This document shows positions 1 to 6,912 of a stretch of DNA of 18,947 nucleotides, piece after piece. The notes under the pieces were generated by a model. That model worked only from the letters and a program-made list of their open reading frames with translations. It was not told where the DNA came from and did no database searches. The number at the start of each line of letters is the position of its first letter. Position 1 is the stretch's first letter. This DNA comes from Bacteroidales bacterium UBA6248 (GTDB lineage: Bacteria > Bacteroidota > Bacteroidia > Bacteroidales > Lentimicrobiaceae): assembly GCA_002441345.1 (NCBI GenBank), contig DJVU01000028.1:8633-27579 (forward strand), given 5' to 3'. The position numbers and the translations under genes were made by a program.

Positions 1-1096
1 AACGAGACAAGCGATCGGCGGCCCATTTCCAGATATTCCGGTTGAAGGTTTCTCCCTCTGCCTCCGGATAAAGGTCAATAAACGACATTGTTCCCGGTTT
101 GCCCGGATCAAACGTCAGCTTTTCATCCGGTTTATACAGAAGTGCCGGCTCCGGATGAAACTGAAAACCAATTACGTTCGGATAACGGCTGTGCAGAAGA
201 ATCTCGGGAATTTTTCCATCCACGGAAGTGGCAACCACCTCCAGCCCTTTGCCGGTTTTTTCAACGGCCTGATGATGACTGCTCAGCACGCCCGGGTGCG
301 GGGCAGAACCTGCAGAGAGAAACTTCAGTTTTTCGGGACTGGTAATTTTTATCCGGTGAAAACTTCCCCACATCAGCGCATCGTCAAGCCCGAACTGCGT
401 GTGGTAATTGCGGTGCTGATTGTCCTGTTGCATGGCCAGAACCTGCTCAGCGGTGGTTAATTGGTAAACTTCGGTCGGAATGTCCTGAATCATGCTACCC
501 CCGGCAGCTATATTCATGGTTTGCATGCCCAGGCAGATGCCCATTACCAGAAAAGCGGGATTTTGCTCCAGCAGGGGGGTGAACGCATCATCCTGAAAAC
601 CGCCGGTCAGATGAAACAGAAAGGAGGCTTCAAATGCGTGGCGGTGATAATCTGTGATCGCCGTCAGCAGGTTGGTCTCCTCCCCGTAAAATGCCGGGGG
701 AATATCGGGGCCACCAAAGAAAATAACGCCCGCTGAATTCTCAAAAACAAGGCGGAAATCATCGCTGCACGGATTTTCCCCGTAAAGCCGGTGACCTGGC
801 AATCCGCTGCAGGCATGCAGAAAGACGCCTTCCCTGCCCGATTCCCGGATAAAGCCGGCGGACTGGCTGAAATCGTACGCCTGGGCTGTGTGATAAAACC
901 CCACAAGCCGGTAGTCCTCCGGCAGCGGAAAAATGCCGTTGTCGATCAGGAAAAACACCGTCTTCAGATTATTTACGGTCGGGTTCATCAGCACCAGCAC
1001 AGGATCGCCGGTGGCAACAGGGGTGTTGAAATATTGCTGAGCCGGACACAAAAGGCCGGAAAACACAATTAAGAGGACTGAAATAAATCTTCTCAT
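1..1096 (-). CDS. Exported peptidase C26-like class I glutamine amidotransferase (partial, runs off left edge)
   Basis: Reading the minus strand from the ATG at 1096 gives 365 codons with no stop, so the C-terminus lies beyond the left edge. Residues 1-19 form a signal peptide (MRR, hydrophobic stretch, then CPAQ), so the product is probably periplasmic. The class I glutamine amidotransferase nucleophile elbow is visible as GICLGMQ with Cys188. The matching catalytic His-x-Glu is in GFQFHPEP with His314 and Glu316. This layout fits the peptidase C26 / gamma-glutamyl-GABA hydrolase group, which cleaves gamma-glutamyl bonds, but an exported member of nearly 40 kDa is not the standard cytosolic PuuD, and the substrate is unknown. 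An insertion of about 60 residues separates the Cys region from the His motif. The gene is divergent from the metallo-hydrolase at 1270. The family call is confident, the specific reaction is inferred. Confidence 0.82.
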   Translation of the reverse strand, partial: MRRFISVLLIVFSGLLCPAQQYFNTPVATGDPVLVLMNPTVNNLKTVFFLIDNGIFPLPEDYRLVGFYHTAQAYDFSQSAGFIRESGREGVFLHACSGLPGHRLYGENPCSDDFRLVFENSAGVIFFGGPDIPPAFYGEETNLLTAITDYHRHAFEASFLFHLTGGFQDDAFTPLLEQNPAFLVMGICLGMQTMNIAAGGSMIQDIPTEVYQLTTAEQVLAMQQDNQHRNYHTQFGLDDALMWGSFHRIKITSPEKLKFLSAGSAPHPGVLSSHHQAVEKTGKGLEVVATSVDGKIPEILLHSRYPNVIGFQFHPEPALLYKPDEKLTFDPGKPGTMSFIDLYPEAEGETFNRNIWKWAADRLSR

Positions 1097-1167
1097 CTGT
1101 TTTGACTTTTTTATAAAAATCCCTGATTGTTAATGCAGATACGTTGAAAACAAATTCTTGATATAAC

Positions 1168-1196
1168 CTTCGCGCCTCTGCGACTTTGCGCGGGCT
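1168..1196. repeat. Intergenic 'ctgcgactttgcg' repeat
   Basis: The divergent 173-bp gap between the amidotransferase and the metallo-hydrolase contains a G+C-rich phrase (CGCCTCTGCGACTTTGCGCG). It resembles the phrase at 16170-16200 just ahead of the enoyl-CoA hydratase (GCGTCTTTGCGTGAGGC). Such phrases recur between genes in Bacteroidota genomes. No function is claimed. No clear TAnnTTTG promoter was recognised in this gap. Confidence 0.4.
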
Positions 1197-1269
1197 CTTT
1201 TTCATGTAAGCCGCAGGACGGTTCAACAAAACGCCTTTCCTGTTGTTAATCAGCTAAATTATTCAATTT

Positions 1270-2112
1270 ATGCAACTTTTCGCCATCCCGACCGGAAATT
1301 TCAAGCTTGACGGCGGCGCCATGTTTGGCGTTGTCCCCAAATCGTTGTGGAGCAAACATTACCCTTCCGACGAAAACAACATGATCAATATGACCATGCG
1401 CTGTCTGCTGGTGGTTGACGGAGACCGCAGAATTCTGATCAACAACGGCATCGGGGACAAACAAACTGAAAAATTCTTCAGCCATTACCATCTCAACGGC
1501 GACGACAGTCTGATAAAATCCCTGGCGGCGGCCGGGTTTGCACCCGAAGACATCACCGATATGTTCCTCACCCACCTGCACTTCGACCATGCGGGAGGAA
1601 GCGTAAAATACACGGCCGACCGCAGCGGGTTTGAAACTGTCTTTCCAAATGCCACTTACTGGATCAGCGCTCCCCAGTGGGAATGGGCCATGCATGCAAA
1701 CCGTCGCGAAAGCGCTTCATTTCTGAAAGAAAACATACAGCCCATTGAAGAAAGCGGCCGCCTTAAATTATTCGATCATCCGGGCGAGCTATTCCCGGGC
1801 ATCGAAGTCCGCTTTTACAACGGCCATACCGACGGGCAGGCCATTCCGTTTATAAAATACAAGGGAAAAACCATCGTGTTTACCAGCGACCTGCTGCCCA
1901 CCGCGGCCCACCTGCCCCTGCCCTGGGTGATGAGCTACGACACCCGCCCGCTGATTACCCTTGATGAAAAAGAGGCTTTTCTGGAAGAAGCTGTGGATAA
2001 AGGTTATGTCCTATTTTTCGAGCACGACCTCTATACCGAATGTTGCACCCTGGTGCGGACGGAAAAGGGGATTAAGGTGGATAAGGTCTTCAAGGCTAAA
2101 GACCTTTTTTAA
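1270..2112 (+). CDS. MBL-fold metallo-hydrolase
   Basis: This 280-aa protein carries the full metallo-beta-lactamase metal site. The H-x-H-x-D-H motif is THLHFDHAGG with His102, His104, Asp106 and His107, followed by His186 (GHTDGQ), Asp207 (TSDLLP) and His252 (FEHDLY). That is a complete set for a two-metal hydrolase. No signal peptide is visible, so it is probably cytoplasmic. The HLHFDHAGG form and length fit the lactonase / glyoxalase II-like branch, but the substrate cannot be named from sequence. The ATG at 1270 follows an AT-rich leader. The last ~70 to 200 bp of this gene are duplicated, in decayed form and the same orientation, at 2971, 4717, 8508 and 13914. This copy is the only intact one and is likely the parental locus. 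Confidence 0.88.
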   Translation: MQLFAIPTGNFKLDGGAMFGVVPKSLWSKHYPSDENNMINMTMRCLLVVDGDRRILINNGIGDKQTEKFFSHYHLNGDDSLIKSLAAAGFAPEDITDMFLTHLHFDHAGGSVKYTADRSGFETVFPNATYWISAPQWEWAMHANRRESASFLKENIQPIEESGRLKLFDHPGELFPGIEVRFYNGHTDGQAIPFIKYKGKTIVFTSDLLPTAAHLPLPWVMSYDTRPLITLDEKEAFLEEAVDKGYVLFFEHDLYTECCTLVRTEKGIKVDKVFKAKDLF

Positions 2113-2130
2113 AAATCCTGACTTATTGCT

Positions 2131-2138
2131 TATCTTTG
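2131..2138 (+). promoter_or_regulatory. Probable Bacteroidota -7 box (TATCTTTG) for the MNT-HEPN pair
   Basis: TATCTTTG matches the Bacteroidota TAnnTTTG -7 consensus exactly. It ends only 4 bp before the GTG start at 2143, so transcription would begin at or beside the start codon and the mRNA would be leaderless or nearly so. The expected -33 position is T-rich, but no clean TTTG is seen. Confidence 0.5.
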
Positions 2139-2142
2139 TCAG

Positions 2143-2460
2143 GTGAAATCTTCAAAAGATAAAATCCTGAATCTGATCAGGGAATACGTGAGTCAGATTG
2201 ACCCTGAAGCTGAAATCATCCTGTATGGGAGTCGCGCCCGGGGTGATGAGCGAGTGGATTCCGACTGGGATATCCTCATTCTGATTAATGATAAAGCCAC
2301 TTTTGAACGTGAAAGAGCGTTCCGGCATCATCTTTATGACCTTGAACTGAGCATTGGGGAAGCCTTCTCGGTTTTTGTTTTCAATAAATTGGATTGGAAT
2401 ACACGATACAAGGTAACCAACTTTTACCAGAATGTAGTTAATGAAGGTCTTACAGTATGA
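2143..2460 (+). CDS. MNT-type nucleotidyltransferase (antitoxin-like partner of HEPN)
   Basis: This 105-aa protein has the minimal nucleotidyltransferase signature: GS at residues 29-30 (YGSRARGDE), then SDWD at 40-43, giving the Asp-x-Asp metal pair. In characterised HEPN/MNT toxin-antitoxin systems, the MNT enzyme neutralises the HEPN toxin by adding AMP to it. This one overlaps the HEPN reading frame by ATGA (2457-2460), typical of translational coupling, which supports pairing. The start is GTG at 2143; no nearby ATG precedes the conserved domain. The length is normal for MNT proteins. The neutralising role is inferred from the family, and here the partner carries a premature stop. Confidence 0.85.
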   Translation: MKSSKDKILNLIREYVSQIDPEAEIILYGSRARGDERVDSDWDILILINDKATFERERAFRHHLYDLELSIGEAFSVFVFNKLDWNTRYKVTNFYQNVVNEGLTV

Positions 2461-2849
2461 ATTCCGGTTTTTCTGAAGACGAATATATCCTTTACCGGCT
2501 TGAAAAAGCATAGAAAACGATGCATGATGCAGAAATTCTTGCTTATGAAGGCAGTTGGAATTCAGCAATGAACAGGGTGTATTACGCTTGCTTTTATGCT
2601 GTTCTTGCTCTGCTTTCAAAGCAAAATATTAAAACCCGCACACATGCTGGTGTAAAAACACAATTCGGCTTGAATTTTATCATGACAGGAATTATTGATA
2701 AAAAATGGGGCGCTTTTTATTCAGATATTTTTGCCTTACGCCAAAAAGGTGATTACGCTGATTTTATTGAATTTGAGGAACATGAGCTAAGCACCCTGAT
2801 TCCCGAAGCCAGGTTATTTATCTCTATAATCGATTCTTTATTAACCTGA
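2457..2849 (+). pseudogene. HEPN-domain protein (toxin-like), interrupted by an in-frame TAG
   Basis: Translation from the coupled ATG at 2457 gives 18 codons (MNSGFSEDEYILYRLEKA). A TAG at 2511-2513 follows, and the same frame then continues to a TGA ending at 2849. Residues after the stop (GSWNSAMNRVYYACFYAVLA, then HAGVKTQFGLNF and LRQKGDYADF) are typical of COG1895-type HEPN proteins, and the residues before it fit the usual first helix. The gene is therefore one HEPN frame with a nonsense codon, not two genes. A 109-aa product could restart at ATG 2520, lacking most of helix 1. The options are true loss of the toxin, internal reinitiation, or a sequencing error; the last cannot be excluded here. 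Confidence 0.75.
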
Positions 2850-2970
2850 TTTTTGAGCAATTGGGCCGAAATTTTAATCGCTTAGGCTTCTGGTGCCCTT
2901 TGAAGGTTCATTATTATTTATAGTTGCACATAAAATATTCATAATTGAAATATCTTGCAGGTTACTTCGG

Positions 2971-3035
2971 ATGCTGCACCCTGGCGCGGACGGAAAAGGG
3001 GATTAAGGCGAATAAGGCTATGAGGTTGAAGGAGT
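2971..3035 (+). repeat. Decayed copy of the metallo-hydrolase 3' end (copy 2 of 5)
   Basis: This stretch repeats the native gene around 2041-2105, including the shared core TGCGGACGGAAAAGGGGATT with one or two changes upstream. It lies 120 bp after the HEPN gene, in the same orientation as the native gene, with no open frame of its own. The sequence between the HEPN stop and this copy (2850-2970) shows nothing else recognisable. Confidence 0.75.
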
Positions 3036-3064
3036 TGCAATATCCGGAAGGATATTTTCTATTT

Positions 3065-3206
3065 CACAGAGATTTAAATCTTCTCCAGGTTACTCCGTGA
3101 AACCTCAGTGCTCTCTGTGTAACTTTCTGTTTTTTACAGAGATTCGAAACTTTTCTGTGTTTCTCCGTGAGACCCCGGTGTGCGCTGTGTAACTTATTTT
3201 GCTTCA
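3065..3206. repeat. Two-unit direct repeat of the 'ctccgtga...ctgtgtaactt' type
   Basis: Two units of about 70 bp stand head to tail (about 3065-3135 and 3136-3206). Each reads cagagatt, then tctccgtga or actccgtga, then ctgtgtaactt, with scattered differences. Open frames across it are shadows. This is an intergenic repeat of a kind often seen in Bacteroidota. It separates the MNT-HEPN module from the convergent ATPase gene. Confidence 0.55.
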
Positions 3207-3278
3207 CCGGGACTCTGAGAATGTCTAATCCCTTTGGACAATATTTCAAACAAGAACAAAGAACAAAATTTAAGTGTT

Positions 3279-4601
3279 TCACATATCTTCCAATGACAGG
3301 CAAAGCATCTCAATCTGATGTTTGGGCAGTAGTTTATGTTTTAGGTGTTCAACTTTCGCTGCCAATAGTTCCGGCTTAAAATTTTTCTTGTGCCGCTTCA
3401 CTTCTGCCGCAACTGCCTTATTTTTTTCTAATTTTAATGCCACGATATCTATCTCATTTTGCACGCCTTTGGGTTCCCACCATGAGCCGATAGTACGATA
3501 TTGAAAACTTTCAGCAAATTGCTGTTTGAAATATCTTTCCAGCATAATACCCGAATAGGTCGGGTAATCGGATTTTATAATCGTTTGCAACCCAATAAAG
3601 TTCTTTATTTCTATCAGCGAGCGATACCGGTCGAAATAGTTAAACCAAAACCGGATAAAGTTATCCTGGATCTCAAATCTGACAGTTTGACTTCCTTCCT
3701 TCGCCATTATGGGACGTTGGCGGACAATGATATTGTAATCCTCAATCAACCGTTTGATCTGTCCTCCGATACTTTTATCACCTAATGCAGCTTCTATTTC
3801 GGGTTGCGTATTGATACCACCCGAAATAGCACTCAGGATAGAGAAATAAGTGGCATAATTTTTCCCGAACTCTTCAATCAACAGGTTTTTACCTTCATCG
3901 GTTAGGGGAGAGTTTTCCCTGACCATAAATGAAATCATTTCATCTGTGTTCAATTTAATGTTGTCACAGAAAAGTTCAACATACTTGGGCACTCCGGCAG
4001 TGAAAGTGTATAGAGCAAGTAAGTCATCATTGGTATAATCTGGATTATGGTCACGCATAATTTCCTTCAGGGTAGCCAGATCAAAAGCCGCGAGTTTGAT
4101 AATATTATCCGCCCTGCCAAATAGAGGTTCCTTTTTGTTTTGGAATAATTTCTGCATCAACGAATACACAGAACCGGATACAATCAAATTCATTCTGGAT
4201 TTATTGCGATAAGTATCCCAAATGTTCTGCATATCACTATATACCGATTCATTAATGTTGTAAAACTCCTGAAACTCATCAATAACCAGATTGAACGGCC
4301 TCTGAGAAGCCAGCTCCATGAGATATTGGAATAATGACCTGAAGGTGCGTATCTCCGCAGGAACAAATGTATCGAGTGATTGACTGATAACAGGAACAAA
4401 CTCAGCACAAAGTGTCGCCTCGCTTTTTCGACCGACAAAGAGATAAATAGTCGGCAGGTTTTCAACCGACTTCATAATAAGGCTCGTTTTCCCGATTCTC
4501 CTTCTTCCGGTTACTACCGTCAGCCGGGAATGGTCGCTGAACGACAGATTTTGTATCCGTTGCAGTTCAGCTAACTCGCTGGTCCTGTTATAAAATTTCA
4601 T
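3279..4601 (-). CDS. ATP-binding protein, ATPase_2/DUF234 type with PD-(D/E)XK-like C-terminus
   Basis: The ATG at 4601 gives 440 aa beginning MKFYNRTSELAELQ; an upstream TTG would add 17 non-family residues. Walker A is GRRRIGKTS at residues 32-40 and Walker B is LVIDEFQ around 105-111. A winged-helix-like middle region follows. The C-terminal third contains FWFNYFDRY and then NEIDIVALKLEKNKAVAAEV with Asp385 and Glu400-x-Lys402, matching a D...ExK nuclease-like core as in DUF234. Family members are common in archaea and Bacteroidota, often in variable regions, and their role is not established. Possible roles in defence or mobile-element maintenance are inference. It is monocistronic, with its own promoter and a 20-bp palindrome upstream, and is bounded by metallo-hydrolase 3' fragments. 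Confidence 0.88.
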   Translation of the reverse strand: MKFYNRTSELAELQRIQNLSFSDHSRLTVVTGRRRIGKTSLIMKSVENLPTIYLFVGRKSEATLCAEFVPVISQSLDTFVPAEIRTFRSLFQYLMELASQRPFNLVIDEFQEFYNINESVYSDMQNIWDTYRNKSRMNLIVSGSVYSLMQKLFQNKKEPLFGRADNIIKLAAFDLATLKEIMRDHNPDYTNDDLLALYTFTAGVPKYVELFCDNIKLNTDEMISFMVRENSPLTDEGKNLLIEEFGKNYATYFSILSAISGGINTQPEIEAALGDKSIGGQIKRLIEDYNIIVRQRPIMAKEGSQTVRFEIQDNFIRFWFNYFDRYRSLIEIKNFIGLQTIIKSDYPTYSGIMLERYFKQQFAESFQYRTIGSWWEPKGVQNEIDIVALKLEKNKAVAAEVKRHKKNFKPELLAAKVEHLKHKLLPKHQIEMLCLSLEDM

Positions 4602-4622
4602 TTTCTCAGCTTTATTACACCC

Positions 4623-4649
4623 GTAACAGTTACGGCTGTTACAAAGATA
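4623..4649 (-). promoter_or_regulatory. Promoter and operator-like palindrome of the ATPase gene
   Basis: On the minus strand, TATCTTTG (plus 4642-4649) is an exact TAnnTTTG -7 box 41 bp before the start codon. Immediately downstream, GTAACAGTTACGGCTGTTAC (4623-4642) has perfect 7-bp inverted arms with a 6-bp spacer and would cover the transcription start. This placement suits a repressor site, perhaps autoregulation, though the binding protein is unknown. Confidence 0.5.
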
Positions 4650-4716
4650 CACAAAAGTTTGGAATTACCCTGTCTTTTTTCTCACCACCCCCGCTGCCAT
4701 TAAGCAGCTACTATCC

Positions 4717-4909
4717 CCGGCCCACCTGCCCCTGCCCTGGGTGATAAGCTACGACACCCGTCCGCTGAAAAAGAGACTTTTCTGGAAGAGCCATGGACAA
4801 GGATTATGAGCTGTTTTTCGAGCACGACCTTTATACCGTATGCTGTACGCTGGTGCGGACGGAAAAAGGGATTAAGTTACATAAGTTGATGAAAATATCA
4901 GATCTTTGA
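4717..4909 (+). pseudogene. Decayed metallo-hydrolase 3' fragment (copy 3 of 5, longest)
   Basis: About 190 bp align with native 1905-2112, from the CCCACCTGCCCCTGCCCTGG stretch to the end of the gene. Encoded pieces such as the 'FFEHDLYT' region are still readable. A deletion of roughly a dozen bases after the 'TRPL' codons and further changes break the frame. Its last codons resemble copy 4 (8508) more than the native gene, ending near atgaaaatat...gatcttt. It has no start and no upstream two thirds. Upstream, 4650-4716 holds nothing else recognisable. Confidence 0.85.
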
Positions 4910-4911
4910 TA

Positions 4912-5110
4912 TCACCATATTATCACTTTACGGACCACGCTTCTATTGCTTTTCATTAGCATACTTAACAGATAGATACCTGCCGGGTTATCCCTCAGGT
5001 CAACTTCTGCCTGATCCCGCGCCACTTCCTCCGAAAACAGACCAGCTTGCCGGACGCACTGAAAACGGCAATTGATTTGAGTTTAGCCCCTGCAATCCGG
5101 ATAATTCCTT
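4912..5110 (-). pseudogene. Orphan T9SS sorting-domain fragment, duplicate of the end of the gene at 8597
   Basis: The minus strand matches the last ~65 codons of the beta-helix protein at 8597, including the ending RKVIIW and stop. One T is missing from the run before CGGAGGAAGT, which shifts the frame mid-fragment, and no upstream gene body is attached. It is a broken relic, not expressed as a secretion signal. Together with the preceding fragment, the block 4840-5110 is a direct repeat of about 8508-8800. Confidence 0.88.
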
Positions 5111-5146
5111 AAGTGCGCTTCTTTACACCTGGTTTTGTTGAATATA

Positions 5147-5623
5147 CTACTTAGCGTCATTTTGATTCTCTCTTGATGATTTTGAAATCTTCAATAAATC
5201 ATTTACATCCGAAAGTTGATGTATTGATTTTATTCCATGCCTTCCCCAAATTATACAACTAATATTAAACAGATTAAGATTTTCTTCATCAATCTTTCGT
5301 TGATTATCCAATAACAATTGAATACCCAGATCATTTTTCAGGTTATTCTTAACAGAAGTTGAAGTAGTGATTAAAACTACTTGGGGAAAAAATCCAGCAG
5401 GTGAATTATTTAGAGATTCAACAAATTTATTTACACATTGACTGCACGAATTACTACTAACAATTATATAGATGTGTTCATTATCAGGAATAACATTAAA
5501 ATTCCCTGACATATAATCATAGAAACTCTTCGATCTTTGATTTATTCCCCCGATTGTACAATTGCACATTATTGCAATGAATAAAAGGGAGTTAAGGAGA
5601 ATGAATGTCCTATTATTTTTCAT
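5147..5623 (-). CDS. Thioredoxin-fold-like exported protein with a CSQC motif
   Basis: The ATG at 5623 gives 158 aa; a TTG at 5629 is less likely. The N-terminus is a signal sequence (MKNNRTFILLNSLLFIAIMC...) with two cysteines close together (MCNC), a poor lipobox, so periplasmic or lipid-anchored location is uncertain. Around residues 54-60, SSNSCSQCVNKF follows a beta-strand-like IYIIVSS, the usual position of a redox CxxC in thioredoxin-like proteins. A second strand (QVVLITTS) follows. Substrates are unknown. The start overlaps the end of the upstream gene by 11 bp (5613-5623), so the two are translationally coupled and likely work together. Confidence 0.7.
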   Translation of the reverse strand: MKNNRTFILLNSLLFIAIMCNCTIGGINQRSKSFYDYMSGNFNVIPDNEHIYIIVSSNSCSQCVNKFVESLNNSPAGFFPQVVLITTSTSVKNNLKNDLGIQLLLDNQRKIDEENLNLFNISCIIWGRHGIKSIHQLSDVNDLLKISKSSRENQNDAK

Positions 5624-6764
5624 AACCAATTTTGACTTTTTGATAAATAATGCAGGAATTTTTGATGTTTTCTGTTAATTCATTAATAATGTAAAGCGTA
5701 TTTTGCAAAAAGTAAATTCTATAAAAGGAAAATTTTCCGGGATCAAAATTAACCTCCCCTATTTTGTTAAAAGATTCGTCAAAAATCAGAATCATCCATG
5801 GAATTTCGCTTGCTTGCCTTATTTTTCCTTTGTCATTCAGAAAGGATACTTGTGGTTTATAAACCCTGTAGTATTGCCTTAATGACTTATTGTAAAATAC
5901 TTGTTCATATCGTGGTATTTCAGTATTGTATTGTCTTATTTTACCAAAATCCTGAATTTCAGCCACCGGATAAGAAATTACTTTATTATTATCATCTGAA
6001 GCTACTTTGGCTTTCCCTATTAACGAAGTATTATAATACCGGAATAAACTGTCAGAGGCACGAAATGAAAATATGATTTCATCATTAGTGCCTTCACATA
6101 TCCAGTAAAAAAAATCTCCGTAGTAATTACCTTCAGTATAGCAATAGGGCCAATTCCCAAACAAATCTGTACCTGTTTCATTGACATCCGCAACCAGACA
6201 GTTTGGATATTCATAAAACTCCTTCAGCCCATTTGTAGTGTTGGTCCAGATTTTATAGGAAACTGGGATGTAAAATTTATCATTGAAAAAGCTAATTTCA
6301 TGATTCATTAGTGATTGAGCAATTATAATTTCAGATACCCTTTTATATTGATCCGGCAATTTAAATAATATTTTTATTGTATCATTTGTAAGAAGATTGT
6401 AGAGGATAAGTTGATCAGCAAACAACAATGCTAATTCATATTTCCTGTAAAGAAGAAAATTCATCGGTTTTTGTTGACCTGTTACAATATGTATTTTCCT
6501 TAGCTTTTTACTAGCAGTATTTTTACAGTATAAAGTATCTGAAAGAAAAGTATAAGCGTAAATTGAATCCTCCAGTTCAACAAGTTTATGATTCAGAAGA
6601 ATGTTTTCAGACTGGGATAATTCTCTTGTTATTTCTTCAAAATTCATTAAAGTATCTGTTTCATACGCATATGTAAGGACTTCCTTACTACCTGTTCTTG
6701 TTTGGGCACATGACGAAATTAGTGCCAACAAAATCGTTGTAAATATTAAAATAGTTTTTCTCAT
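5613..6764 (-). CDS. Lipoprotein, probable six-bladed beta-propeller (DUF4221-like)
   Basis: This 383-aa protein starts with a clear lipoprotein signal (MRKTILIFTTILLALISSCA, lipobox ISSC, Cys at 19). The body has repeated short strand patterns with tyrosine-rich turns. A late segment, PWMILIFDESFNKIGEVNF, is reminiscent of Bacteroidota DUF4221 or BF3164-type propeller lipoproteins. That assignment rests on pattern memory and length, not on a search. It would sit on the outer or inner membrane facing the periplasm or surface. The downstream thioredoxin-like gene overlaps it. The MITE-like element at 6779-6898 lies 14 bp before its start codon, so its promoter is either inside that element or upstream of 6913. 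Confidence 0.68.
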   Translation of the reverse strand: MRKTILIFTTILLALISSCAQTRTGSKEVLTYAYETDTLMNFEEITRELSQSENILLNHKLVELEDSIYAYTFLSDTLYCKNTASKKLRKIHIVTGQQKPMNFLLYRKYELALLFADQLILYNLLTNDTIKILFKLPDQYKRVSEIIIAQSLMNHEISFFNDKFYIPVSYKIWTNTTNGLKEFYEYPNCLVADVNETGTDLFGNWPYCYTEGNYYGDFFYWICEGTNDEIIFSFRASDSLFRYYNTSLIGKAKVASDDNNKVISYPVAEIQDFGKIRQYNTEIPRYEQVFYNKSLRQYYRVYKPQVSFLNDKGKIRQASEIPWMILIFDESFNKIGEVNFDPGKFSFYRIYFLQNTLYIINELTENIKNSCIIYQKVKIGYEK

Positions 6765-6778
6765 ATTATGATTCTTAA

Positions 6779-6898
6779 GGCTGTCTCAAAAGGCATATTG
6801 TTCTGATATTCTGTCATTTCTCATAACACTAAAGCCAATCAACCTTCTGAAAACTGCTTTTTGCTGATATCGAAGGATTTATGCTTTTTGAGACAACC
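6779..6898. mobile_element. MITE-like element, 120 bp, with terminal inverted repeats and TAA target duplication
   Basis: The left end GGCTGTCTCAAAAGGCAT (6779-6796) and the reverse complement of the right end (6881-6898) match at 16 of 18 positions. The element is flanked by TAA on both sides (6776-6778 and 6899-6901), a 3-bp TNA-type target duplication as known for parts of the IS5 family. It has no coding capacity, so it would have been moved by a transposase elsewhere. It fills nearly all of the gap between the two lipoprotein genes. Confidence 0.75.
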
Positions 6899-6912
6899 TA
6901 AAATTCCCTAAT

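Noticed and set aside
1246..1695. 149-codon minus-strand frame opposite the metallo-hydrolase
   Set aside because: Shadow of a gene with all catalytic residues on the plus strand.
3065..3206. CRISPR-like repeat
   Set aside because: Only two units of about 70 bp without regular spacers and no cas genes nearby. It is an intergenic direct repeat.
3064..3379. Short frames on both strands across the 'ctctgtgtaact' repeat
   Set aside because: They are built from the tandem repeat and the end of the ATPase gene, with no recognisable protein features.
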